Notes under the pieces: generated by a model
Told to the model about the DNA's origin: nothing
Databases searched by the model: none
Seen by the model: only the letters and a program-made list of their open reading frames with translations
Made by a program: the position numbers and the translations under genes
Origin: Bacteroidales bacterium
GTDB taxonomy: Bacteria > Bacteroidota > Bacteroidia > Bacteroidales > Muribaculaceae
NCBI GenBank assembly: GCA_900769345.1
Contig: CAAGGJ010000088.1
Coordinates: 1 to 10,058, forward strand
Direction: 5' to 3'
Length of the DNA: 10,058 bases
Shown here: positions 1 to 7,363 of the stretch, piece after piece
Layout of the letters: each line of letters begins with the position of its first letter
Numbering within the stretch: position 1 is the first letter of the stretch

Positions 1-1229
1 ATCGCATTAACGGTTCGAACTCATTTGGCCGGACCAAGCAGTTTATCGGCACATGGGCAGTGGGTTTGGCATGGAACATACACCGCGAGAAATTTATCAA
101 GGACAATTTCGAAGGTGTGTCGATGATGAAGATAAGAGGCTCGATAGGTAACCCGGGTAACCAAAACTTCTCATCTTCTGCCACAATCACCACATTCCGA
201 TACAACTTCAATATGTTTAACTATTTCGGAATGACCACCTCGCTCAATCAGCTTGGTAACCCCAACCTTAAGTGGCAAACCACGCTCGACCGCAACATCG
301 GTTTCGACGTGACCTTGCTCAACGATCGCCTCACCCTCACCGGCGACTACTATTACAAGACCACCGACCCGCTATTGATAAGCATAGCCATGCCGCCCTC
401 GGCAGGAGCAACGGGCGATGTGATGTATGAAAACTTCGGTAAGCAAACCACCCAGGGCTACTATGTCCAGGCATCGTATTACATCATACGCCGCATGGCC
501 GACCGCTTCTGGTGGAGCGTGAGAGCCAATGTAAGAGGCAATAAGAGCGAACTTTCGGGCATAGGCAATCGCTTGGATATGTTCAACACCGAAGGACGCA
601 GCAACAATAGCACCAAGCGCTACTACGACGGCGCCGACCCCGACGACATCTGGGCAGTGCGCTCGGCAGGTATCGACCCTGCTACCGGTAAGGAAGTGTT
701 TATCACCAAGGAAGGCGAATATACCTATGATTTCAATAGCAAAGATGAAGTGATAGTGGGAAAGGGTCGCCCCAAGATGGAAGGAGTGGTAGGAACCAGC
801 TTCTCCTACAAGGGATTCTCGATGAACCTCGACTTCCGTTACCGTTATGGCGGTAAGACATTCAACTCGGTGCTCTTTAACAAGGTGGAAAACATCTCGG
901 CAAGCAGTTTGAGCAACAACCAAGACCGCCGTGCCCTCTATGACCGTTGGCAGAAGCCCGGCGATGTGGCACAATTTAAAAATATTGCCAATTCGCAGTA
1001 TACACCAATGTCGTCGCGCTTTGTACAGACCGACAATTCGCTGTCGCTCGAGTCGCTACGCATAGGATATGAATTCTCGCCCGAAGTGGCTAAGAAAATG
1101 GGACTCAACACCTTGAAGTTGAGCGGATATATGAACGATATTTTCCGTTTGACCAACATCAAGCAAGAACGAGGTACAAGCTACCCATTCTCGCGCAGTG
1201 TATCGTTTGCTTTAACATTCACTCTCTAA
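1..1229 (+). CDS. SusC-family TonB-dependent outer-membrane transporter, C-terminal part (5' end outside window)
   Basis: This is the last 408 or so residues of a SusC/RagA-type TonB-dependent transporter, a beta-barrel of roughly 1000 residues that imports ligands captured by its SusD partner. The frame is open from the left edge (first full codon at 3), and the residues before the GTG at 60 (RINGSNSFG, then GTWAVGLAWNIHRE) continue the family pattern, so that GTG is an internal codon and not a start. Typical barrel stretches are KIRGSIGNPGNQN, NPNLKWQTT, the LTGDYYYKTT strand, and the closing LKLSGYMNDIFRLTNIK then ERGTSYPFSRSVSFALTFTL. The signal peptide, carboxypeptidase-like domain, TonB box and plug lie upstream, out of view. 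The last residue is Leu, where outer-membrane barrels usually end in Phe. It heads an operon with the SusD gene 28 bases downstream. The ligand cannot be told from this part. The family call is very secure. Confidence 0.96.
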   Translation, partial: RINGSNSFGRTKQFIGTWAVGLAWNIHREKFIKDNFEGVSMMKIRGSIGNPGNQNFSSSATITTFRYNFNMFNYFGMTTSLNQLGNPNLKWQTTLDRNIGFDVTLLNDRLTLTGDYYYKTTDPLLISIAMPPSAGATGDVMYENFGKQTTQGYYVQASYYIIRRMADRFWWSVRANVRGNKSELSGIGNRLDMFNTEGRSNNSTKRYYDGADPDDIWAVRSAGIDPATGKEVFITKEGEYTYDFNSKDEVIVGKGRPKMEGVVGTSFSYKGFSMNLDFRYRYGGKTFNSVLFNKVENISASSLSNNQDRRALYDRWQKPGDVAQFKNIANSQYTPMSSRFVQTDNSLSLESLRIGYEFSPEVAKKMGLNTLKLSGYMNDIFRLTNIKQERGTSYPFSRSVSFALTFTL

Positions 1230-1257
1230 CCGGCAAAAAAAATTACATTCCAGAGCA

Positions 1258-2874
1258 ATGAAGACTATAATGAAGAAAATATATGCAGTATTGGCAATCT
1301 TCGCCCTTGGTGCGATGATGAGCAGTTGTTCCGACTGGCTGAACTATACGCCAAAGGATAAACAGAGCGAGGAACAACAATTTGCTACCAAAAGCGGTAT
1401 CTATGCTGCAGTAAATGGTATATACAACCAGATGAGTTCGTCGGCACTCTACGGCAAGAACCTTTCGTATGAGTTTATCGACATTTTGGGCCAACGCTAT
1501 GAGGTGAACCAGACCGATGAGACCGGATATGCCAAGTATTGTCGCGCCCTTGTGGCATACGACTATACCGAGTCGACGGTAGAATCAACCATCGCCACGA
1601 TATGGTCGAAAGCCTATCAAGTGATAATGAACATCAATGTGGTGCTAAAGAACCTCGATGCCGACCAGGCAGCAGACGGACGCCACGTGCTTGCCGAAGA
1701 TGATTATAAGATGCTACGCGGCGAAATGCTTGCCTGCCGAGCAATGTTGCACTTCGATATGCTTCGCTTGTATGGTCCTGCATGCACATTCCGACCTGAT
1801 GATCGAGGAATACCCTACAACGAAAGCACCGACACACAGATTTTGCCTATTCTCACCGTCAACGATGTGCTCAATAACTATATCATTCGCGACATCGAAG
1901 AAGCAAAGACCTTGCTTGCCGCTACCGACCCGGTGATAGAGTTCGGTCCGCGTGCCGAATACGGCGAAGATTCCGACGACAACTCAAAGCGTTATCGCCA
2001 ACTTCGTCTCAACTACTATGCAGTGACCCTTTTGGCAGCAAGAGCCTACCAGTGGGGTGGTGATAATGCCAACGCCAATGCCAATGCCCTTGCACTTATT
2101 GAGGATGCAAATGTGCAGAAATACTTCCCGCCGGTAGATGCCGGAACACTTCTCGGCAATACCACTACCCCCGACCGTATGTTTACCACCGAATGCCTTT
2201 TCGGTTTCTATAACGATGATCGCGGCTTAATCTACGATTATCACTTCGGTCAGGAGAACTCAGGACGCAGCTTGCTCGTGCCTCGCGCAGGATATATAGA
2301 CGAACAGCTCTTTACCGGAGCCGATGTGGGCGATTATCGCTATCAAAGCCAGTGGGAAAACGGCACAACACTCGACGGCGACGCCACCAAGCGATTCCTA
2401 AAGTATAAGGACATCAACGACGAAAACCGTGATGTGATATCAGGCTCTACAAGCGACGAAAACGAGATTCTCAAGGCACAGAAGTTCTATGGTACCTTCT
2501 GCTCGGCAATGAAGCTCAGCGAAGCCTATTATATAGCCTCTGAGACAGCTATGGCGCTCGGTAAAGACATAAAAGCATGGATTACGCTCAACGAGATGCG
2601 CACTCGCCGCGGAGTGCCCGAAGTAGACCCAAGCTACGACTACGACGATGTGATGGCAAAGGAATATATACGCGAATATATTGGTGAAGGACAAGTGTTC
2701 TTCTACTTCAAACGCCTGAATAAGTCGTTCGACAATGTCTACAACGGCCAAAAGCGCATCGAAATAGCTATTATGCCGCCGTTTATCTATAGCGACAAGG
2801 AAGAAGTGAGCGAAGAAAAGAAAATATCGCGCTACACCTTGCCATTGCCAAAGAGTGAAACCGATAACCGATAA
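1258..2874 (+). CDS. SusD/RagB-family surface lipoprotein (ligand capture for the adjacent SusC)
   Basis: A 538-residue SusD/RagB protein, the usual length, which sits as a lid on the SusC barrel at the cell surface and captures the ligand. It starts with a lipoprotein signal peptide ending in the lipobox MMSSC, with the lipidated Cys at residue 24 followed by Ser-Asp, a surface-export-like signal. The N-terminal SusD-like region (residues 25-230: YTPKDKQSEEQQF, SGIYAAVNGIYNQM, LRGEMLACRAMLHFDMLRLYG) and the C-terminal RagB/SusD region (SEAYYIASETAMALGK, AWITLNEMRTRRGV, EYIREYIGEGQVFFYFKRLN, closing YTLPLPKSETDNR) are both intact. A second in-frame ATG at 1270 gives MKKIYAV, an equally good signal peptide, so the start could be 12 bases later. 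Residues 270-277 are a short Asn-Ala repeat. The gene is 28 bases after SusC and 9 bases before the DUF4843 gene, so all are probably cotranscribed. Family certain; substrate unknown. Confidence 0.97.
   Translation: MKTIMKKIYAVLAIFALGAMMSSCSDWLNYTPKDKQSEEQQFATKSGIYAAVNGIYNQMSSSALYGKNLSYEFIDILGQRYEVNQTDETGYAKYCRALVAYDYTESTVESTIATIWSKAYQVIMNINVVLKNLDADQAADGRHVLAEDDYKMLRGEMLACRAMLHFDMLRLYGPACTFRPDDRGIPYNESTDTQILPILTVNDVLNNYIIRDIEEAKTLLAATDPVIEFGPRAEYGEDSDDNSKRYRQLRLNYYAVTLLAARAYQWGGDNANANANALALIEDANVQKYFPPVDAGTLLGNTTTPDRMFTTECLFGFYNDDRGLIYDYHFGQENSGRSLLVPRAGYIDEQLFTGADVGDYRYQSQWENGTTLDGDATKRFLKYKDINDENRDVISGSTSDENEILKAQKFYGTFCSAMKLSEAYYIASETAMALGKDIKAWITLNEMRTRRGVPEVDPSYDYDDVMAKEYIREYIGEGQVFFYFKRLNKSFDNVYNGQKRIEIAIMPPFIYSDKEEVSEEKKISRYTLPLPKSETDNR
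2065..2088 (+). repeat. Four-copy hexanucleotide tandem repeat encoding (Asn-Ala)4 in SusD
   Basis: Four copies of AAYGCC lie head to tail in frame: AATGCC, AACGCC, AATGCC, AATGCC. They encode Asn-Ala four times at residues 270-277, right after an ARAYQWGGD motif that in SusD proteins ends one helix of a TPR-like hairpin. Gain or loss of a unit would keep the frame and change only a loop or helix start. Whether it varies between strains is unknown. Confidence 0.8.
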
Positions 2875-2883
2875 TTAAGAGAT

Positions 2884-3726
2884 ATGAAAAAGCATATAAC
2901 CTATATAGCACTTGGCTTGATGACGGCAGCAGTGGCCACATCGTGCCAAACAGAGGAGATAGATATCTTTACCACCGACGACAGCATGGTGTATTTCCAG
3001 AAAACCGGATTTGTGACCAGCGCAGGCGGCGAAGGATATAGCAACAGCACCTCATTCTCGTTTGTGGGCTACAACGAGAAGATGACAAGCGTGACCTTTG
3101 CAGGCGAAATACGCACTATGGGCAAGGTTCGCGACTACGACCGTGCCGTGAAAGTGGTGGTGGACGAAGAAAAGACCACAATGGAACTCGGCAAGGACTA
3201 CGAAGTGGACCTCGACACCGTGAAAGTGCATGCCGGGCAGAACATCACTAAGGTGAATGTGAAATTCTTGCGCACAATGCGCTTGCGCGACGAGGCGGCA
3301 ACATTGGTGCTCAAGCTGCTTCCTAACGAGAATTTCAAAGTGCTCGAAAAGTATAAATCGTCGAATAGCTACTCGGCATCGGAAGACGATGTGATGGACG
3401 GATCATCGTTCTCGTTTAAGATTGACGAAGTGTATTCGTGCCCGGCGAGTTGGTATACACTCAATGCCAACAACTATTTCGGCCCTTGGACAGCTACAAA
3501 GTTTATCTACATCAATGCCACACTCGGATTTGAGCTCGACGACTGGACATGGATAAATGGAGCCGGAAGCAAGATTACCGCAGGCCGTATGCCATATTAT
3601 GCCATCAAGCTTCAGAAGATACTTCAGGCGGCAGCCGATGAAGGCAATCCGGTGTATGACGAAGACGGCAAGTTTATGCAGCTGGGCGATTCGTATCGCG
3701 TGGATTACTCAAAACTTCAACAATAA
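2884..3726 (+). CDS. DUF4843 domain lipoprotein of the SusCD operon
   Basis: A 280-residue lipoprotein of the DUF4843 family, which is found almost only next to SusC/SusD pairs in Bacteroidetes and has no established biochemical function. A signal peptide ends in the lipobox ATSC with Cys at residue 21; the next residues, Gln-Thr-Glu-Glu, resemble the acidic signal that sends Bacteroidetes lipoproteins to the cell surface. The mature protein opens with IDIFTTDDSMVYFQKTG, the family's hallmark start, and continues as a beta-rich, probably two-domain protein (a strand-rich part to about residue 150, then the part with CPASWYTLNANNYFGPW, and the closing DGKFMQLGDSYRVDYSKLQ). It begins 9 bases after the SusD stop, without a recognisable Shine-Dalgarno sequence, as is usual in this phylum. 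Inference: an accessory surface lipoprotein of the import complex. No catalytic motif is visible. Confidence 0.9.
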   Translation: MKKHITYIALGLMTAAVATSCQTEEIDIFTTDDSMVYFQKTGFVTSAGGEGYSNSTSFSFVGYNEKMTSVTFAGEIRTMGKVRDYDRAVKVVVDEEKTTMELGKDYEVDLDTVKVHAGQNITKVNVKFLRTMRLRDEAATLVLKLLPNENFKVLEKYKSSNSYSASEDDVMDGSSFSFKIDEVYSCPASWYTLNANNYFGPWTATKFIYINATLGFELDDWTWINGAGSKITAGRMPYYAIKLQKILQAAADEGNPVYDEDGKFMQLGDSYRVDYSKLQQ

Positions 3727-3757
3727 TTGACAATCTCTCACCAGAAACAATAAATAA

Positions 3758-5407
3758 ATGACAATAACAGCAATGAAGTCGTTAAAATCAATTATAACAT
3801 CCGGTTTGATGCTCGTGGCACTTGCGATGGCACCCTCATGCACCGACGATAAGGGTAACTACGATTACGAGCCCAAGGCCGAAGTGACTATAAAAATGCC
3901 GGAGAGCCTCACTGTGCTCGCCAATGCCGAGTATATCGACCTCAAACCCGAGATAGTGTCGAGCATCGATGGCGAGATAAAGGACGGCGATCCCAACTAC
4001 GAATTTTCGTTCAAATATAAGGACAGCAACGGGAATTGGCAAGAACTTAACAAGGAAGGCAAGAAGGACATATATATGCTCGCCACATTGGGAATAGGCA
4101 AGCATGTGTGCTGGTACTCTGTGACCGACAAGCGCACCGGTGTGCGCTATAGCGCATTGGTGGATGTGAAAATAGTGGTGAGCACCAGCGAGGGCTGGAT
4201 GATACTCTGCAATACGCCCGATGAAACAGTGCGTCTCGACATGATATCGAGCCTCACCATCGATCGCTTGATGCCTGTTTACGACATCAACCTCTTTACC
4301 GACATCGAGCCGTTGCACCATGCACGCTCGTTGGGTACATTCTACAATGCCCGCGGCACCATAGGCGATAAGATAGTGCTTATGAGCGAGGACAACGCCT
4401 ATTTGCTCAACAACACCTATCTCACCATCAGTGGCGAAGCTTATGAATTGAAGACATCGCATTTTGTGTCGGTTCCCGACGACCATATCGTGACATTCCG
4501 CGCTGTGCCTTGCAACAGTTACATTACGGCAGATGCTGTGATAGCTGTGTCGCTCGAGGGTAATGCCTTTGTGTGGAATCCATGGGACACCGGTGGCGGC
4601 GCTTTCGAAGACCCTATCAACACCTCGGAGCGTGCTAAAGACCCAGAATATCGCGTAGCACCATTTATCGGTACCAGCGCCACACGCTCTACCGCTCTCG
4701 CTGGATATGGAGCAGCACTGCTCTTCGATATCGACAATCACCGCTTTGTGGGTTGGGACGGCGACCGCATTGCCGCTTTGAAGCAGACCCTTTATCCGAT
4801 TACCGACCCATCGGACAAGCTTTTTAGCTTCAATACCGGAAACATGGATGTTTTGGCTATGGTGGGCACCCAGTTCTCTAACGGCGCGGTGTATTGCTTT
4901 ATGCAAGACGGCTCGAAGCGCCACATCTATTCAATCAATGTAGCCGACAAGACATTCAAGCAAGAAGGATGTTGGAACAATGTGAATAAGCCCGATTTCG
5001 ACAAGGCAACAACATTTGCTGCACACTCGCAGTATCAGACCGTGTATTATGCTTACCAAAACAAGGTGTATGCCTATAATCTCGGCTCAGGCGTGTGCAA
5101 TTTGGCGCTGACTCTGCCCGCAGGTGAGGAAGTGACCCTATTGAAATTCTGCACCTACGACAATCCCGGAGGCTTGAGCACCCTCACCAAGAAGATGGAC
5201 GAGGATACAGCCAATAAGTTCATCGCACGCCAATATGAACTGGTGGTGGCATCGTACGACACCGCCAACAGCGACGGCAATGGCGGAAAGGTGCGCTTCT
5301 ACAAGACCCCATCGCCTGGCACAACGCTTGTGGCAGAGGGTAGTTGTGGCGAATTTGAGGGCTTTGGACGCATTAAGGACATAGTTTATAAGGAAGTTCG
5401 CCCGTAA
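3758..5407 (+). CDS. PKD-like family surface lipoprotein of the SusCD operon
   Basis: A 549-residue lipoprotein of the PKD-like family that commonly follows SusC, SusD and DUF4843 genes. The lipobox ends at Cys 28 (APSC) and is followed by Thr-Asp-Asp-Lys, an acidic surface-export-like signal; the CTDDKGNYDY opening is characteristic of the family. Residues about 40-165 look like one Ig/PKD-type beta sandwich (EVTIKMPESLTVLANAEYID to YSALVDVKIVV). The rest, from GWMILCN onward, is rich in short strands with recurring aromatic and Gly-Asp turns and could be a beta-propeller-like domain, which is inference. An in-frame ATG at 3773 gives MKSLKSII and a signal peptide of more usual length, so the true start may be 15 bases downstream. 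The gap to the DUF4843 gene is 31 bases. No active site was recognised; a role in ligand binding at the cell surface is likely but unproven. Confidence 0.88.
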   Translation: MTITAMKSLKSIITSGLMLVALAMAPSCTDDKGNYDYEPKAEVTIKMPESLTVLANAEYIDLKPEIVSSIDGEIKDGDPNYEFSFKYKDSNGNWQELNKEGKKDIYMLATLGIGKHVCWYSVTDKRTGVRYSALVDVKIVVSTSEGWMILCNTPDETVRLDMISSLTIDRLMPVYDINLFTDIEPLHHARSLGTFYNARGTIGDKIVLMSEDNAYLLNNTYLTISGEAYELKTSHFVSVPDDHIVTFRAVPCNSYITADAVIAVSLEGNAFVWNPWDTGGGAFEDPINTSERAKDPEYRVAPFIGTSATRSTALAGYGAALLFDIDNHRFVGWDGDRIAALKQTLYPITDPSDKLFSFNTGNMDVLAMVGTQFSNGAVYCFMQDGSKRHIYSINVADKTFKQEGCWNNVNKPDFDKATTFAAHSQYQTVYYAYQNKVYAYNLGSGVCNLALTLPAGEEVTLLKFCTYDNPGGLSTLTKKMDEDTANKFIARQYELVVASYDTANSDGNGGKVRFYKTPSPGTTLVAEGSCGEFEGFGRIKDIVYKEVRP

Positions 5408-5424
5408 AACAGAAAAATAATTCG

Positions 5425-5458
5425 GTCCGGCGCCGATGCAATGCCGTCAGCGCCGGGC
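5425..5458 (+). promoter_or_regulatory. GC-rich hairpin in the gap before the secreted repeat protein
   Basis: CCGGCGC (5427-5433) and GCGCCGG (5450-5456) are perfect complements, extended at the base by a U-G and a G-C pair, giving a 9-bp stem with a 16-base loop. No T-run follows directly; the first (TTTTTT, 5481-5486) is over 20 bases away, so this is not a standard intrinsic terminator. It could be an mRNA 3'-end stabiliser for the SusCD operon, a partial terminator, or a leader structure for the next gene. Confidence 0.6.
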
Positions 5459-5509
5459 ATTATCAGATAACAACCAACTATTTTTTATTAATAATTAAAC
5501 TAAACTTTT

Positions 5510-7255
5510 ATGATCAAAAAATTACTCACAATTGCAGCATTGGCATTGCCGTTGATGGCTGCAAACGCACAGGAAAGTGTGGAGAAGGTGGTCTTCGAAG
5601 AAGATTTCAGCCTTATGACAAAAGGTGAAGTTGGCGCACCGGCCGACGATATTATCTGCGAAGACGGCGTTATAAAATCGGAGTACACCCACAAGGCAGG
5701 ATGGCAAGCAACAGCAGCAAAATCGGCAGGCGGCTCTGTGTACATTCCTAATGATGGTTCACACACATTATTGTCGCCGATTATCAATTGCGGCGCAAGC
5801 ATTGATGGCAATGTAACTATCGAATTCGATGCTTATTATGTAGATGAGGCAGCAGCAGGTGGTGTATATATTTGGCTTCGTCAACCCAATGCTACCTCCG
5901 ATGATACAAATCAGTTCACTTCTAAGCTTATTATGAATAAAGCAGAACAGTGGGTGCATATAACTTTCAGCACCACTGCGGCTTCTAAGCCATTAAACTC
6001 TTTGAAGGATGACAAATCGCTTCAAGTGGGCATCAGAAGCACTTACAATGCTATTTACGTGAAGAATCTTAAGGTGACCATCAATGTAGACCCTAATGCC
6101 GACGTTGTAGAAAGCACTGATTTTGCAGGCACTTATACATTTAAGGCCACTAAGGAAATTACAGCACCGAACGCGCAAGATGCTAAGGCCTTATGGTTGC
6201 AAGAAGAATTTGAATTTACCATTGCTGCAAATGAAGGTGATGATGTCGAAGTCTATCCATATGTTATAACCGGCTTCCCTGCATCGTTTAACCCAAATAC
6301 AAATGCTTTTGTAGAATACAACGCATTGAAGGCTAAGCCAAGTGCCGATGGCAAATCGCTTGTACTGACTATTGGTCATGCCGGTAAACTACAAAGTGGT
6401 AGCGACCACCCTGAACTTGCAGGTCCTAATGGAAAAGATGATACTGCAACAGAACTCGTGATATCACCAATCGAAGGCTCAAATAAATACACAATCGAAG
6501 GCGGTTTTCAAGTAATTAATCACACCGAAGCATTTGCTATTTTCCCTGAATCTAAGAGAAATCTTGCCAAATTCACTGATGTGGTAATATCCCCGGCTGT
6601 TCCCGACTTTACCGGTGCGTACAATTTCACTTCTACCAAGACCATTACAGCACCGAACGCGCAAGATGCTAAGGCATTATGGGTTCAAGACGAATTCGAT
6701 TTCACAATCACAGCCAACGAAGGCGATGATGCTGAAGTATATCCATTCCTTTTGAATAACTTCCCGACATCGAAGAAAGACGATGGTTCAATTGTTGCAT
6801 ATAACGCAATTAAGGCAAAGCCAAGTGCCGATGGCAAATCGCTTGTATTGGCTATTGGTCATGACGGTAAACTACAAAGTGGTAGCGACCACCCTGAACT
6901 AGCTGGTCCTGCAGGATATGAAGACCCGGCAACAGAACTCGTGATGTCGCCGATTGCTGACTCTGAAAACTACACAATCGAAGGCGGTTTCCAAGTAATT
7001 AATCACACCGAAGCATTTGCTATTTTCCCTGCATCTTGGAGAAATCTTGCTAAGCTCGATGATATCGTAATCACTCGCGTTGGCGATGTTGACGGCATCG
7101 ACGAAATCGTGGTTGACGAAGTTGAAGAGGCTGAAAAGATTGCTCCTGCAGGCGTTTACACTATCAACGGCGCCAAGGTTCGCAACACAAACGATGCTAC
7201 CGGCTTGCAACCCGGTTTCTATATCATCGGCGGTGAAAAGGTGATTATTCGCTAA
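5510..7255 (+). CDS. Secreted protein with jelly-roll-like N-terminal region, two ~160-residue repeats and a type IX-sorting-like tail
   Basis: A 581-residue exported protein of unassigned function. Residues 1-20 are a signal peptide (MIKKLLTIAALALPLMAANA) with an Ala-Asn-Ala cleavage site and no lipobox. Residues about 25-195 (VVFEEDFSLMTKGEVG, HTLLSPIINCGA, VTIEFDAYYVDE, EQWVHITFSTTA) resemble the beta-sandwich jelly-roll regions of adhesin and carbohydrate-binding proteins. Two tandem repeats follow at residues 204-362 and 366-523, each starting DF(A/T)G(T/A)Y and containing ITAPNAQDAKALW, a NEGDD turn, KPSADGKSLVL, KLQSGSDHPELAGP and a YTIEGGFQVINHTEAFAIFP block. Residues about 547-581 (PAGVYTINGAKV to FYIIGGEKVIIR) resemble a type IX secretion (Por) sorting domain. 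Compared with the lipoprotein genes before it, this gene uses visibly more A/T-ended codons. It starts 102 bases after the PKD-like gene behind an A/T-rich leader, so it may have its own promoter, and it is closed by a strong terminator. Gene certain; function unknown. Confidence 0.92.
   Translation: MIKKLLTIAALALPLMAANAQESVEKVVFEEDFSLMTKGEVGAPADDIICEDGVIKSEYTHKAGWQATAAKSAGGSVYIPNDGSHTLLSPIINCGASIDGNVTIEFDAYYVDEAAAGGVYIWLRQPNATSDDTNQFTSKLIMNKAEQWVHITFSTTAASKPLNSLKDDKSLQVGIRSTYNAIYVKNLKVTINVDPNADVVESTDFAGTYTFKATKEITAPNAQDAKALWLQEEFEFTIAANEGDDVEVYPYVITGFPASFNPNTNAFVEYNALKAKPSADGKSLVLTIGHAGKLQSGSDHPELAGPNGKDDTATELVISPIEGSNKYTIEGGFQVINHTEAFAIFPESKRNLAKFTDVVISPAVPDFTGAYNFTSTKTITAPNAQDAKALWVQDEFDFTITANEGDDAEVYPFLLNNFPTSKKDDGSIVAYNAIKAKPSADGKSLVLAIGHDGKLQSGSDHPELAGPAGYEDPATELVMSPIADSENYTIEGGFQVINHTEAFAIFPASWRNLAKLDDIVITRVGDVDGIDEIVVDEVEEAEKIAPAGVYTINGAKVRNTNDATGLQPGFYIIGGEKVIIR
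6119..6595 (+). repeat. First copy of the internal ~160-residue repeat
   Basis: Residues 204-362 of the secreted protein. Blocks of this copy recur almost unchanged at DNA level about 483-486 bases downstream: around 6161-6188, 6334-6360, 6383-6415 and 6488-6548. Between the blocks the sequences differ; this copy has TGFPASFNPNTNAFVEYNAL where the second has NNFPTSKKDDGSIVAYNAI. Confidence 0.9.
6605..7078 (+). repeat. Second copy of the internal ~160-residue repeat
   Basis: Residues 366-523 of the secreted protein, one codon shorter than the first copy. The longest uninterrupted DNA identity is about 40 bases, in the segment encoding QVINHTEAFAIFP (near 6992-7031 against 6509-6548). Silent positions are conserved inside the blocks, which points to a recent duplication or to sequence exchange between copies. 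Confidence 0.9.
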
Positions 7256-7277
7256 TAATTTGATAATCAGATAACAG

Positions 7278-7316
7278 TGAGTCCACCCTGCCATCTTTGT
7301 GGTGGACTCATTTTTT
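7278..7316 (+). terminator. Intrinsic terminator after the secreted repeat protein
   Basis: A perfect 10-bp stem, TGAGTCCACC (7278-7287) with GGTGGACTCA (7301-7310), has a 13-base loop and runs straight into TTTTTT (7311-7316). It begins 22 bases after the stop codon at 7253-7255. There is no T-run on the opposite strand, so it works for plus-strand transcripts only and separates the repeat-protein gene from the thioredoxin gene. Confidence 0.92.
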
Positions 7317-7363
7317 AATATCTAAGTCCTAAAATTGTTTTCAATAAATAATTATTTTTTAAG

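Noticed and set aside
1201..1229. SusC barrel ending in Leu, taken as a possible frameshift or truncation
   Set aside because: The last strand is complete and the usual SFxLxF-type ending is present; a final Leu in place of Phe is a simple substitution.
3836..4924. 362-codon open frame on the minus strand, opposite the PKD-like gene
   Set aside because: It arises from the codon bias of the plus-strand gene; composition is odd (many His and Cys) and no motif is seen.
7331..7363. Possible promoter (TTG and TATTTTTT) before the thioredoxin gene
   Set aside because: The spacing is only about 15 bases, the second box lacks the final G and it ends a few bases before the start codon.
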